In this document: in pieces, positions 7,948 through 19,349 of the stretch
How the letters are laid out: each line of letters starts with the position of its first letter
How positions within the stretch are numbered: the first letter of the stretch is position 1
Assembly: GCA_032718475.1 (NCBI GenBank)
Contig: JAUCBJ010008965.1
Coordinates: 1 to 49,539, forward strand
DNA from: Nemertoderma westbladi
Taxonomy: Eukaryota > Xenacoelomorpha > Nemertodermatida > Nemertodermatidae
Reading direction: 5' to 3'
Length of the DNA stretch: 49,539 bases
Made by a program: the position numbers and the translations under genes
Notes under the pieces: generated by a model
Told to the model about the DNA's origin: nothing
Databases searched by the model: none
The model's input: only the letters and a program-made list of their open reading frames with translations

Positions 7948-10900
7948 TGTTTGGTTCACGATAAATAGGTATATTGTTTTTTTTACGGGTTTTTCAACCT
8001 TTGTTTGATAGTGACCCCAGGGAAGCGAATGATTTTTATTAACCCAATAAAGTTTATCGTCAAATGCGCTGAGAGCAAACTTATCTCGTGCTACAGTATA
8101 CACTTTGTGTAATTGACTCTGAAATTGGTGCGTTTCCTTGGAAATTTCTAAGTTATCCTTATATGCTTTTAAATATTCTTCATGTGTAATATTCGTTTCC
8201 ACGACAGCTCTTGTTTTTCCTTTCGCCCGTCGTATATTTGTTTCATTGAATTCTAAAATTGAATATAACTTTGGTCTTAAAAATACTGCTTGTTTAATTT
8301 CACATGAGGCTAGTTCATCTTTACAGTAATAGAGCCTGGATTTATTTTTATCGCTGTAGAGAGGGTGATCCTTGGGGTAATTGGATGTATCTAAAATATT
8401 ATTTTTAATTAAGGCTTTTAAGAAATTACTCTGCGATGTGTTATAGTAACAACCTATTAAAGAGTCCGTATCTGATGCTACAATTTCAATTCGGCAGTTT
8501 AATTCTTTCTCAATAGGTAGCAATTTATCGTAATACAGCTGATACATATCCAATTTAGCCAAGTCCAAGACAGTACTACCTACATAGACCGGTTTATCTA
8601 GTGTTACAGAGTCTTTTACTAATAAATGTCCCGATAAGGAATCGTTATAAATCATGAAATTTTCGTGATTTATACGTTTCACCAATAGGTCACACTTTTC
8701 TTTGCTATTAGCGATACGAAAGTTGCATCGGTCCCTTATCTTCTCTATCGTTTTTCCAAATAACGAATTATTCAGAAGCTTCGCAACAGCTGTTTCAATG
8801 TACGTTTTTGACTGTCGCCTTTGATTAATATTAAAATCTATATAGGGTTTAAATACAAAGTCTTGATGGAAAGAATATAATTTATGGAGCTTAGTAACAA
8901 TTAAACCTTGTTTTATATAAAATTTTAACAGTTTTAAATTTACATGATAGAATTCCTTATCGAATTGTGTCAACATAAGTTTTGGAGCACACATCTTATA
9001 ATTGCTATTAGTACCTCTTTGTTTACAAACATGATTATATTGTTCCCTCATATATGGTGAAAGCATTGTCTCATTTATACTTAAATGTTCTGGAGCTAAG
9101 GGTAGTTCTAATGTACGATCATGAATATCTTTGGGATATTTCAAATCGCAAATTAAGAAAAACCCAATATCCCCTTCAGTATCAAGATTTGATAAATATT
9201 TTATTAGTTCTTCTGGAACAGCATTCTCTAAATATGTAACGTTGACTTGTTCAAAACCTGAAACAGGTAGCTTTTTACTTAAATTACCCGAATACAAGGA
9301 ATTAAAATCTATATTGAAAATATGACACTCTTCCTTGCTTGGATCATAATTATCAGTATCTGGTATATTTGATTCTATGTAATGCTTTCGACAGAATGAA
9401 ACCCCACCTCTAATAGATGCTTCAAAATCTCTATATGTTTGGTAATCTTTTATTAATGCTAACTTACATTTATTGTATTTCAGGGCGCAATCATAAGTGA
9501 AAGCTGCGATACTACAATAATAAACTACTTCTAATTCGTAGTTTTGTCTACACACTCTCCTAAAGTTCTCAAATATATCAGCGAGGAGACAAACATCGAG
9601 TTTTAAGTATGCTAAAAGATAATCCTTGAGATTTGTACACTCAAACTGACTCCATGATGCGTTGGCAAAACTATATTCCTCGGATGTACAGGTATTTTGT
9701 GTTAATTTACTATAAAATTTGTCTATTGATGGTAATTTCGAATCATTGAATTTATTTAAATCTGTCAGATACTCGTAGGGAAATATACCTTTTCGTTTAA
9801 TTGTTGCATTATTTAAATTTGGATAAAAATATTTCATTTGCTGTTCAGTAATTGGTAGAACTGATGTTATATCCTCGCTGTCTATATCCTTTGTTGAACA
9901 ATCAACTAAAGTACTTAGGGAAAAGGATAAAAATTGATATGTGTCTAAGACACGTAGCTCGATCTTAGTTTTTTCATCTTTCACTGGTATATGCATGCTT
10001 AGTGAAATATACCTTTCAGAATTTTTAGGGATTACCTTTATATCCCATTCGGAATATCTATTGTTGGTAAAACCAACTTGTAAAAGAAAATGCAAATCGT
10101 AGAGATTGCAGTTGTGTGCAGCGAGTATATACATGTGTCGTTTCAACGATAAAGAGCGGTTACATGCGTTACAAGCGGCTGCTATATGGTTACCAGTAAT
10201 ATGTGAGTGATGTTTATTTTTCTCAGACTTATCCTTAAATAAAACATTGCAATAAAAGCAAGTTTTAGCTTTCCAAAAACTTAACTTATCTACATCATTT
10301 AGTATTATTTTCTCTCTTGTGTGGTCTTCCGACCACTTATATAATTGGGTGATGTCATTATATACAGAGTCTAAAAAGTCTTGAATACAGTTGTTGTCTA
10401 TTGTTTTTGTAAAGGTCTTCAAATAAAATTTTGGTGGATTGATTAATTCACTACTAGGAACAATTAAATAACTTACAGCGCATGGAATATGATTCTGAAT
10501 AAATTTACTGTTGGTGGCTGGCTCCAAAATAGATTCTATGTCAAAATATATTACAAACAATGCTTGTAATGTTCTGTCTAAATTTCTAAAGCTAATGTGA
10601 GTTCTTTTTTCAGACGGTAGCTTCTCAACTTGACTTTTTCCTCGATAACAAGCAAGACGGTGACGTTCTAGAACTTGCTTGGTGTAGAAAGGCGCCAAAC
10701 ACCGTTCGCAATACTTCCTACATCTAATATGCTTACCTGTTGTATTCATCAAACGATTCAAGTTAGTTATGCAAACATAATGTGATTGTTTACTCGTATT
10801 CTTATTTTTTACAAGTAATATATTCAATAACTCTTTATCTGGAGTGATTTTACTAAATGGAGGCTGTCTTAATATAGATACTCGATTGTTGTCGTAGAGT

Positions 10901-11943
10901 AATAAATTAATTATATATGCTGAATTCTGTTTTTCAAAAAGTTTAATTGCAAGCGGCCATTCTGATGGATAATCTTTGTTCCCATTGTCAAAAATAAAAT
11001 GACTCATATAATTTTTGTACTGCGAAGTACGATATTTGTTGTTCTTCACTTTGCTACTAAATTTTGTGGCTATAATTGCCCATTTAAAACAATCATTATC
11101 AGCCGTTTGTATATTTATAACACATCGTTTACTCGATAGAGCCTTAGGTAACTCCATATAACCGTGACCTTTATATTCCAGTGACTTACACTTGGATTCA
11201 GCTACTTTAATTTCCACACTTAATAAAGATTTAACGCGCCACCCTGAGCCACGAGTGTTAAATATGGCTATTTTTTGCATTAATTTTTCTAGTACATACT
11301 CAAACCATGTGTCAAAACTTTCATGTGAATCTACGGTATTAACTGAACCACCTGGAGAACTAAAATAGAAAGTTTCTTCTTGGTCACCCTCTGAAAAATG
11401 TGATCGATACATGAGTATATTCACACCTAGCCAGGGTCTAAGTACATTCATTTCGCTAAGTTTTCCTAATAATAAGTTTTTGATGTGGGGTAGAATATGA
11501 ACTATGGATGAATGAATATCAGGAAAATCTTCATCATTTGGAAGATTGTAAACATAGATTTCTAAACGGTTATCGTGTGCGGATCGTTCGATGCTAAAAA
11601 TTGATGGACCTTGACCAGATTTCAGTCTTTTTCTAGATGCTACAGTATTGTTTTGGTTCCGTTGTGATGGTCTAACATGATAATAACGTTGGTGACAGTC
11701 GTGACGTAAATAATTCTCATATAAATACTCTTTATTACAAGTAGGGCAAGTTTTTTCATACACGCAAAGCTTCATTTCTTTACATCCCGTAGTTGATTCA
11801 TGTCGTTTGCATATTTCTTCGCGTGAACATTTCACATGACAATTAAAACAATTGTATTCTTCAAAATGAGATTTCACGTGTGTTAAATAATTTCGTTTAA
11901 AAATTTGAAGAGGACAAAATGGACATTTCAATTGTTTATCCAT
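7837..11943 (-). CDS. polB: Protein-primed family B DNA polymerase (Polinton PolB) with extra domains
   Basis: 1368 residues, long for the family. Order: three N-terminal zinc-finger-like units (C7-C10-H22-H26; C32-C35-H48-C54; C66-C69-H81-C83/H84). Next is a DNDCFKWAI segment (C285) paired with HYV (H388), a candidate Cys/His protease- or OTU-like fold, then a zinc cluster (C408, C412, C415, H428, C432). The exonuclease follows (FDIE at 467-470, LDTYQ about 666, LKLDV about 780). Inserted between exonuclease motifs is an endonuclease VII-like C562-C565...HHSHITG...C591-C594 unit. Polymerase motifs are A (NIDFNSLY, D879), B (KLLNNSLFGK, 1055-1064) and C (SDTDS, 1158-1160). LPWGHY near 1305 marks the usual C-terminus; the last ~50 residues run into the TBP-like sequence. 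All catalytic residues are present. It replicates the element; ATG at 11943. Confidence 0.93.
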   Translation of the reverse strand: MDKQLKCPFCPLQIFKRNYLTHVKSHFEEYNCFNCHVKCSREEICKRHESTTGCKEMKLCVYEKTCPTCNKEYLYENYLRHDCHQRYYHVRPSQRNQNNTVASRKRLKSGQGPSIFSIERSAHDNRLEIYVYNLPNDEDFPDIHSSIVHILPHIKNLLLGKLSEMNVLRPWLGVNILMYRSHFSEGDQEETFYFSSPGGSVNTVDSHESFDTWFEYVLEKLMQKIAIFNTRGSGWRVKSLLSVEIKVAESKCKSLEYKGHGYMELPKALSSKRCVINIQTADNDCFKWAIIATKFSSKVKNNKYRTSQYKNYMSHFIFDNGNKDYPSEWPLAIKLFEKQNSAYIINLLLYDNNRVSILRQPPFSKITPDKELLNILLVKNKNTSKQSHYVCITNLNRLMNTTGKHIRCRKYCERCLAPFYTKQVLERHRLACYRGKSQVEKLPSEKRTHISFRNLDRTLQALFVIYFDIESILEPATNSKFIQNHIPCAVSYLIVPSSELINPPKFYLKTFTKTIDNNCIQDFLDSVYNDITQLYKWSEDHTREKIILNDVDKLSFWKAKTCFYCNVLFKDKSEKNKHHSHITGNHIAAACNACNRSLSLKRHMYILAAHNCNLYDLHFLLQVGFTNNRYSEWDIKVIPKNSERYISLSMHIPVKDEKTKIELRVLDTYQFLSFSLSTLVDCSTKDIDSEDITSVLPITEQQMKYFYPNLNNATIKRKGIFPYEYLTDLNKFNDSKLPSIDKFYSKLTQNTCTSEEYSFANASWSQFECTNLKDYLLAYLKLDVCLLADIFENFRRVCRQNYELEVVYYCSIAAFTYDCALKYNKCKLALIKDYQTYRDFEASIRGGVSFCRKHYIESNIPDTDNYDPSKEECHIFNIDFNSLYSGNLSKKLPVSGFEQVNVTYLENAVPEELIKYLSNLDTEGDIGFFLICDLKYPKDIHDRTLELPLAPEHLSINETMLSPYMREQYNHVCKQRGTNSNYKMCAPKLMLTQFDKEFYHVNLKLLKFYIKQGLIVTKLHKLYSFHQDFVFKPYIDFNINQRRQSKTYIETAVAKLLNNSLFGKTIEKIRDRCNFRIANSKEKCDLLVKRINHENFMIYNDSLSGHLLVKDSVTLDKPVYVGSTVLDLAKLDMYQLYYDKLLPIEKELNCRIEIVASDTDSLIGCYYNTSQSNFLKALIKNNILDTSNYPKDHPLYSDKNKSRLYYCKDELASCEIKQAVFLRPKLYSILEFNETNIRRAKGKTRAVVETNITHEEYLKAYKDNLEISKETHQFQSQLHKVYTVARDKFALSAFDDKLYWVNKNHSLPWGHYQTKVEKPVKKTIYLFIVNQTMNYQIVNKNVSCQQVSAINFKELKNQLSGKHILKPN

Positions 11944-12500
11944 CTCTTTATTATCCTAAAAACAATTTAAAATTAATATGAATATTGTTATATATATAAT
12001 CAAAAAAAATTCATAAGCTACTGAACACAAATAAAATATAATATCTAAACTTTAATTAATTTAATATTTTCAGAATGAGCTCGATTGAATCAGTTGAGCT
12101 CTTTATATATATATATATTTCAAGTTTCTACTTATACCAACCAATCATAAATAACAGTTACATTGGAAACTAATATCATAAATAAAGTTGCTTTTTCAAC
12201 TGAATTCTTTATAATAAAATCAAGTCTAAACCAAGATGTGCATAATGCGTTTTTAATTTTCATTGATAAAGTAGGTTTTACATGCTAATGTTTTATTATG
12301 GTGGTATAAACTCATGCATTTACATGCGAATGTTTTATACCTAATCCCATGCTCACATTAAATATAAACTATCACCAATATTTACTCAATAAAGTCACCT
12401 TTACATGCAAATACTTTATAATAATCACGCTTTGTGATAAAAAGTTACCTTTACAAGTCAGTGTGAAACTGAAAAAGAAAAGTCTCTAGTTAATAATAAA
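11944..12500. other. AT-rich gap upstream of PolB (minus strand)
   Basis: Non-coding. It has a TA microsatellite (about 12106-12118) and two or three loose copies of a 'TTTACATGCNAATGTTTTATNATGGT' type segment (12270-12420), i.e. a weak degenerate tandem repeat. It should contain the PolB promoter, but no motif can be singled out. Confidence 0.4.
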
Positions 12501-13544
12501 TCAATCTGATACTGTTTTTATATGTTCCTTATTGTAATCTGCTACCTCTTCACTTGCTTTTGTAACTTTTATTTTCTTTGTAGGTATAGAATCATTGTTG
12601 GAAATGGAAGATGATTGAGATGTAGATCTGCGCTTTCTATCACTCGATGTCTCTTTGATTTATGTCTTTGGATTAAATGTGGATGAAACTACTTCTGGAA
12701 ATGACTTATTAACCTTAAACTTCCAAGTTGGTTGATATAGAATCGCGAAACCGTCTGTTATATCAGTTGATGAAACCTTTAACATCATATCATAGAGAAA
12801 CTCTATATGTGGTATGTCTTTATCGTAATGTAACTGTAAATATTTGCTTTCCTTGTCTGTAATAATTACTTTTTTTTCTTGTACATTTATTTTTACTTTA
12901 AGTCGGTCAGATAAAGCTTTATCGCCCGTATCTAGCTCTGAAAAGACACCTTCGTTACTAATTTCATAATTCCATTCATACCACAATGAATTTACTTCCG
13001 ATGCTGTTAAGTTAAACCCATTATAATACCTAAGACCAATAGCATCAGAATATCTAGCTGAAATCTCCCATAGTCCCATATAAGTCGTTCCTTTATATTT
13101 GCTTACAAAACCAACAAAAGATGGGTTGGTTAAATTAACAACAGAACACTGATTTATTATTTCGAGTGGTGGTGATAACAATTCTAATATTTCTGTCTTA
13201 CTCTGAAGCAATAAATTAATGAGTGATTTGTTTAGAATTTGACATTTGCCTTGCTTCTGAATATATACGTTTTCAGTAATAACACAGGTGGAAATATTTA
13301 ACTTTCCTCTTGTAAATTCTATATTAGGATAAATATTACCTCTTGAAACTGGTGATTCCTTTTGTCGGTTGATTAATATTTCTAAGACGTCTAGAAGGTA
13401 GAGTGTATCCTGGTAAGAGAAGCATGTTGTTACATTGCTATCGCATGAGAGTAATATAAAGTACTTGCCATAAACAATACTTCAGGTATATTTATTACAT
13501 GTAAATTTCCAAGTATTGCTTGAAGTTTTTTTAAATAAATCCAT
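12501..13544 (-). pseudogene. Unrecognised Polinton gene with two in-frame stops
   Basis: From ATG at 13542-13544 one frame runs 348 codons to TGA at 12501-12503, broken only by TGA at 13482-13484 and TAA at 12660-12662. That three consecutive pieces share one frame over 1 kb suggests a real gene with two point mutations. The first piece is MDLFKKTSSNTWKFTCNKYT. The middle piece (273 codons, without ATG) has FILLSCDSN, YLLDVLEILIN and a beta-rich part with YYNGFNLTASEVNSLWYEW. The last is a Ser/Lys/Arg-rich tail with RKRRSTSQSSS, which looks like a nuclear localisation signal. It is upstream of PolB on the same strand, where replication-associated or early genes would sit. I do not recognise the family; a DNA-binding protein is one possibility. 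Confidence 0.5.
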
Positions 13545-13984
13545 AATTAGAATGAAACTATTTTGAAAAATAAAAACTAAATAAATGATTATTAGAATGT
13601 AAAACTTCTGTTTATATGGTTGCTTTAATACAACAGAGTGACTTACAGTGAGGAATATAGTAGCTTCGTGTAACAGATGCAACGTGTACAGTTAAATTTA
13701 TTCATTAGCGTGAGTTAGAGAGTGAAATAGCAGTAACATGTAACAGATGCAACGTGATCAATGCTAGCCCTGTCATTCTAACTTATATTTTAACTTAGTT
13801 GACCGAGCAGTCACATCGATAAAAGAAATCGATTATTATTAATAGTTGAATTAATGTATTCTATGCTATAGTAATTATGTTAAGGAACTAGAAGCTATTT
13901 ATAAACATCTGCTACCAGTGATGAAGATGAAGAATTCAATGACTATGTTATAACTCAGATATTTATCGCCTTTTTCTCTCGAGG

Positions 13985-14050
13985 TTGGATGGAAGAGTGA
14001 TTGGTGAGTTGTGAGGAGTTATAACAGTCCTGGGTTCGAACCCTGTTGAA
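13985..14050 (+). repeat. tRNA-derived (SINE-like) segment
   Basis: Contains GGGTTCGAACCC at about 14032-14043, a near-perfect Pol III B box, and a weak A-box-like TGGAAGAGTGATTGG 40 bases upstream. No convincing cloverleaf closes, so it is a tRNA-derived repeat head rather than a tRNA gene. Confidence 0.4.
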
Positions 14051-14090
14051 TATTTTGTTATCTGAAAAATTGCAAAATTAAATTTAGTTA

Positions 14091-14250
14091 CTGGTGAAAA
14101 ATAGCGATTTGAAAAATAGTAGACGTTACCTGTAGACACCCCTAGCGTCTGTAAAATAAAGGTTGGTGAAAAATAGCGATTTGAAAAATAGTAGAAGTTA
14201 CCTGATGCTAAGTGTAGACACCCGAACACCTGTAAAATAAAGGTTGGTGA
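14091..14250. repeat. ~75-bp tandem duplication
   Basis: Two copies of a unit beginning GGTGAAAAATAGCGATTTG and ending TGTAAAATAAAGGTT, separated by small indels (the second copy carries an extra GATGCTAAG). Confidence 0.75.
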
Positions 14251-14484
14251 TTGGATGCAGTACTAGCGTTGGGTGACTAATAACGCCTCTAGCGGAATAT
14301 GCGGGAACTTGGGAAGTTACCATGGTAACGGTTGAAATGCTGACATCTGATTGGTTGAAATAATAACGACCACTGCTAATGGTTGAAATGGTGGCTTCTG
14401 ATTGGATGCAGTACTAGAAATGGATGGTAATGATGGGCTACGGGTGACCTTGTGCGGAGGGGCTAGTATCCTATACTACTCATT

Positions 14485-16605
14485 TACCATTAGCAAATCC
14501 TAATGTTTCAAGCACAGATCCTTTCGATGTCGAGCTCCTTATTGGAGCTGATTTATATTGGTCATTAGTTACAGGAAACATTTTGCGCGATCACGGCAAT
14601 AGCTTGGTTGCTATAGAAAGTTGTTTTGGATATCTATTGAATGGACCTGTTTGCAACAACTTTCAAACAACCTTCCAAGTAAACAATATCGACAAACCAG
14701 ATCCAATAATTTCGGCTAGCTTATTGGTTCACAGTAACCAACCAAGTCAGTGTGTCTTTGTCAATAACACAGAGACACAAATATTAACACTACTACAAAA
14801 CTTCTGGTCCCTGGAATCCATTGGCATTTCACCAAAGGATGACGCCCCAGAGATTGACTTAAAGATCGAGTTCATAGATGGGATTTATCAGGTCGCATTA
14901 CCTTGGATTCGAGAAGTTTCATCTCTCCCACACCATTACGGACGATGTGTGGCTCAGTTGAAAACTCTCCCGATCAAATTGATAAACACTGACTCGCTGC
15001 ACAGCTACGATGACGTGTTTCAAGAACACTTTCGTAATGGTTACATTGAAAAGGTCGATATCAACAATAGAGGAATAATTCGAGAGAATCACGGCACAAC
15101 AAAACTCAGAATTGTATTTAATGCAAGTGCAATCGATCGCAACATTGGTATTTCACTAAATGATTGTCTACCATCTGGTCCAAATCAGTTACCCTTAATT
15201 TTTGATATTTTACTGCGTCTCAGGACGTACCGCATAGCCCTGGCAGCTGATATCAAACAAGCATTCATGCAATGTGGCATTAAGCAGCGTGATCGAGATC
15301 GGCTTCGGTTCTTGTGGGTGAAAGATATAAACAATGTTGACCCACACAATCCAGATATTGTAATATATCGTTATACAAGAGCTATGTTTGGACTAACCGT
15401 TTGCCCATATGTACTAGGTGATATAATTAAATCACATTTAAAAAGTAAATTACCCAAAGTCACTAACGCCGTGCATGGTGCAATAGACAAATTATTGCAA
15501 GATTTATACATGGATGACCTTGTATCCGGCGCAAAAGATTTTGATACAGCATTTTCATTGTACAAAATTGCCAAATCGTCTATGTCCGAAGGAGGTTTTG
15601 ATTTGAGAAAATTTGCGACAAATTGCGTAAAGTTACAAACCATCATTGATGAAATCGAAACACCACAAATATTCCCCATGGACGTTAACTCAGTCCCTGT
15701 ATTAACGGAAGATGACACAACTTACGATGGCAAAACAACTAGAGTGTTGGGTCAGATTTGGAATACATCCACGGATTGCTTAGGTTACAATCTGGATCAT
15801 ATTCACGAGAGTATTGCAACACTAAAACCTACCCGCAAGTCTCTGCTGAAACTCATAGCTCGAATCTATGATCCTCTCGGTTTATTGTCGCCGTAATTGG
15901 CACCATTAAAAATAACATTCAGAGAAATCACCCAAGCAAAGTTTTTAAATTGGGACTCACCACTTTCTGACAAAGTGACATCACAATGGCAGAAATGGGT
16001 TTCTGATTTACTAGTATGTCTGTCACTGTCCCACGTTGCATTATAGGCCCACAGGAACCATCACAGTATGAATTGCATATGTTTGCAGATGCAAGTTTAC
16101 ATTTGTACGCTGCAGCTATTTACATTAGAATAACCTAGAAGATTCCACAATTACCTGTCACTTAATAACAAGCAAGTCTAAACAAGCACCAAAAGATGGT
16201 TGCTCTACTCCCCGCAAAGAACTTCTAGGTGCATTTATAGGGGTCCGTTTACTAAGAAACGTGGCAGCAAATATTGCGCTCAAAATATCACGTAGCTATT
16301 GTTGGACAGATGCAATTGATGTCCTTTATTGGGTTAAATCACCCGATCCAAGCAGATACGGTCAATTTATTCATAACAGGTTGAAAGTAATTTTAAAATT
16401 AACAAAGGCCACAGATTCAACTTGGCGTCACTGCCCAGGAGTTTTAAACCCAGCAGATTTACCAACGGGTGGCATGTCTGTAGTTAATTTAGTTACAAGC
16501 AAACATTGGTTTCAAGGACCACCCTTCCTGTTGGATGAGGAATCCAAATGGCCCACATCACCTGTGATACGGGAATCACGTGTGTCACGTGACTGTTTAA
16601 AATAA
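14485..16605 (+). pseudogene. Bel/Pao pol fragment (protease end, RT, A17, RNase H-like)
   Basis: It begins in the aspartic protease end (LLIGADLYW), continues through a Bel/Pao RT with LRIVFNAS, LAADIKQAFMQ and LYMDDL (the usual YVDD is replaced by YMDD), and then LIARIYDPLGLLSP of the A17/RT junction. TAA at 15894 is in frame and the same frame continues, followed by at least one frameshift near 16040-16055 and another before 16261. The final piece (16261-16605) has SYCWTDA and WRHCPGVLNPAD, the RNase H-like region. No gag, integrase or LTR is visible, so it is a dead fragment. It is a different Bel lineage from the provirus at 25,668-44,158, judging by clearly different RT sequence. It abuts the CR1-like fragment at about 16,610-16,670. 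Confidence 0.87.
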
Positions 16606-17257
16606 TTTAACATACCACACACTCTCCCACATGTCCCACACACTATCCCATCTGTACCAAACGCCTACCAATAGTTTTTTGCACAAGAAAGACACAAAAA
16701 TCTTTTTTCGGGGATCATAAAACAGTAACTGTTAGGTCTATGAAAAATTACAGCAAGGAACGCTTTCTAAGTTTGTTAGTTAATTCTGACTGGGAACCCT
16801 CTTTTAAGGCAGCTGACATTAACCTTGCGTACACTGTTTTTAAAGATATATTTTTAAAGGCACTTAATACTGTTGCACCAATTAAAGAAATTAGTCTTAA
16901 ACAACGCACTGAGCCCTGGATGACCTCGGGTATTCTTAGTAATATCAGAGAAAGAGATAACTATTTTTTGTATAAATTTAGGAAATACCGTGTTTTAGCT
17001 GATTATAATAATTACTGCAAATATGTCTTGTCCTTGTCCAACGGGAAATAAAAAAAGCTAAATCTGAATATTTGTACAACAAAATAAGTGAGAATGAAGA
17101 TAATCCTAAAAGTCTATGGTCTACCCTAAAATCTTTAGGTTATAAAAATCTTAAATCTAAATCGAATATTGTTCTGCAAGATAACGGTGAGCTGATTCAT
17201 GATGATACTCTAGTTAGTAATTTATTTAAATATTATTTTACTAATGTTGCCTCTAAT

Positions 17258-17859
17258 TTTGTGACGGGATCAAGGGATCCCGATCGGGTTGTTGCTCCTA
17301 CGCGTCACCGTTTGGTTGTGAAGTTGCTAGTTGGCCGAGGCCGTTAGATAAAACTGGATTAGGTTTGGTGTTGTTGTCCGACGGTATAATAATATATGTG
17401 TATAATAACTGAATGACCGGTAAGCAATAACTGAGTACTGCTGTAGTACAGTAGTAAGTAGGTAATGGCGACGGTGACGGTTGAACAATATCGCCCGTCT
17501 GCACTGAGAACAATAACTGGGTAAACTGAACGACTGACCGGTAAGCAATATAATATATATATCGGTTAATCCTACAGTACCTTGGCCTCTGTACCTAGCG
17601 GATGCTCTCCTCTCCCATTGGTTGTTATCCCACTTCTCGCCTCCACCTCTGTGGGAGTGCTCCCCCCCCCCCCCCCCCCCGCTGCTGTTACTTTCCCTCT
17701 CCCAAGAGGTTTGAACTATAACCTCTTTTGTGTGGCTCTTTGGGGCCGTGTGTTGTCCCCGTTATTGGGGTTGATACGAGGTTGATTGTAATCAACCTCG
17801 TACTCCCCAATATTGCTTAAAGGCGCCACTTCCCACTTTATGGGGTTGGTGAGGCGGAA
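17258..17859. mobile_element. ~600-bp insertion in the CR1-like fragment, unknown type
   Basis: LINE coding sequence stops at about 17257 (VASNFV) and resumes at about 17860-17885 (KLPLSSN). The intervening DNA encodes nothing related. It holds a C21-type tract (about 17660-17680), duplicated ACTGA.CGACTGACCGGTAAGCAATA segments (about 17410 and 17530) and a perfect hairpin. Target duplication and terminal repeats could not be recognised, so the element type is open. Confidence 0.45.
17775..17802. repeat. Perfect 13-bp stem, 2-nt loop hairpin
   Basis: TACGAGGTTGATT, GT, AATCAACCTCGTA. A near-perfect palindrome at the 3' part of the insertion in the CR1-like fragment. It could be a cruciform or terminal hairpin. 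Confidence 0.7.
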
Positions 17860-19349
17860 TTGAAACCGCTCACAAATTTAGTTAAGAAGTTACCGTTATC
17901 AAGTAATAAGTATAGTACAGGGTCCGAAACTCTAAATAATTTTTATTTAGAAAAGTTACAAAATTCAGAAAAGTTATTTTTAAAACCCGTTTCTGAGGAT
18001 TTCGTTTTTCAAAATCTACTTAGCCTATCAGCCTCAAAAAGTACCGGTCTAGACCTAATACCTGCCCGTTTTCTTAAGGATGGTGCTGAAGTACTTAAAG
18101 TGCCTATTACTTTTATTATTAACTACTCTATCGAAGATAAAGTAGTACCAGACGAACTGAAATTACCTAAGGTTGTTCCTCTGTATAAAAAGAATAGTAA
18201 AGTAGAACCCTGTAATTACAGACCTGTTAGTATCTTAAGTATTGTATCTAAAATTCTAGAACGTTCTGTTTTTCTACAGCTGGAAGCACATCTTAGTAGG
18301 CTAAATCTGATCTATGAACTTCAGTCCGGTTTTCGTAAATCATATTCTACAGACACCTGTCTTATTAACTTAACTGATACAATTAGATGTAATAACGCAA
18401 AGGGTTTATATACTGGTATGGTAATGTTGGACCTACAAAAGGCTTTCGATACTGTAGATCACGAAATTCTGCTTGGTAAGTTAGGCCTTATGGGTGTAGG
18501 TTCTATAGACTGGTTCAAGTCCTACCTGTCAGACAGTCAAACTGTAGTCATTAGCAAATCGCAGTCTACTGTACAAGATATTACCTGTGGTGTACCGCAA
18601 GGTAGTATATTAGGTCCTCTGCTTTTTGTATGCTATGTAAATGATATGATAAGTAGTATAGATCCCGATTTTAAACTCATTTTATATGCCGACGACAGTG
18701 CTCTTATTTTCTCTCATAAAGATCCTATCCATATTTCCCAAAAGTTAAGTGCAGTTCTAGAATCCGGTAATGAGTGGTTGGTTGATAATAAGCTATCCAT
18801 TCACTACGGTAAGACTGAAAGTATTTTGTTTGGTTCCAAAAGAAAGTTAAAGAAGGTAACTAAGTTTGAAGTCACTAGTAATGGAAATAAGATTGAAAAT
18901 AAAAAGGAAGTTAAATATTTAGGCGCCACATTGGATAACTGCTTATCAGGAGAAAGCACAGTGAAAAATATTTTCTCGAAAGTTAACAGTAGGGCTCAGG
19001 TTTCTATACAGAAATAAAAATAGTTTAAACACCGACTCCCGCAAGTTACTTTGCTCTTCTTTAATACAGTGTCACATGGACTATGCTTGCTCTTCTTGGT
19101 ATGAAGGCTTAACCAAACAGTTTAAATGTAAATTACAAGTAGCTCAGAATAAAGTAGTACGATTTATTAAAGACTACAAACCTAGGCACCACCTAACTCC
19201 AGATGACTTTTCTGAATCTGGACTACTTAACTTAGATAGTAGAGTTAAGCAGCTACGCCTTAACCATGTGCATAAAGTGTATAATGGTAAATGTCCCAAT
19301 TACCTAAAACAAAAATTCAACAGAGTACGCGATACACACTCTCTATACA

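Larger units (their letters stand above)
13545..14484. other. Probable right end of the Polinton and junction repeats
   Basis: No gene. The Polinton terminus should lie here, but its inverted partner is outside the window, so the edge cannot be placed. A direct repeat GTAACAGATGCAACGTG occurs at about 13670 and 13740. It is followed by a tRNA-like segment and a ~75-bp tandem duplication. TCTGATTGG(A/T)TG.A segments recur near 14250, 14345 and 14397. Confidence 0.4.

Noticed and set aside
7837-13544. Alternative genetic code (TAG, TGA and TAA all as sense)
   Set aside because: All three stops also end intact genes in the window, so the internal stops are better explained as point mutations.
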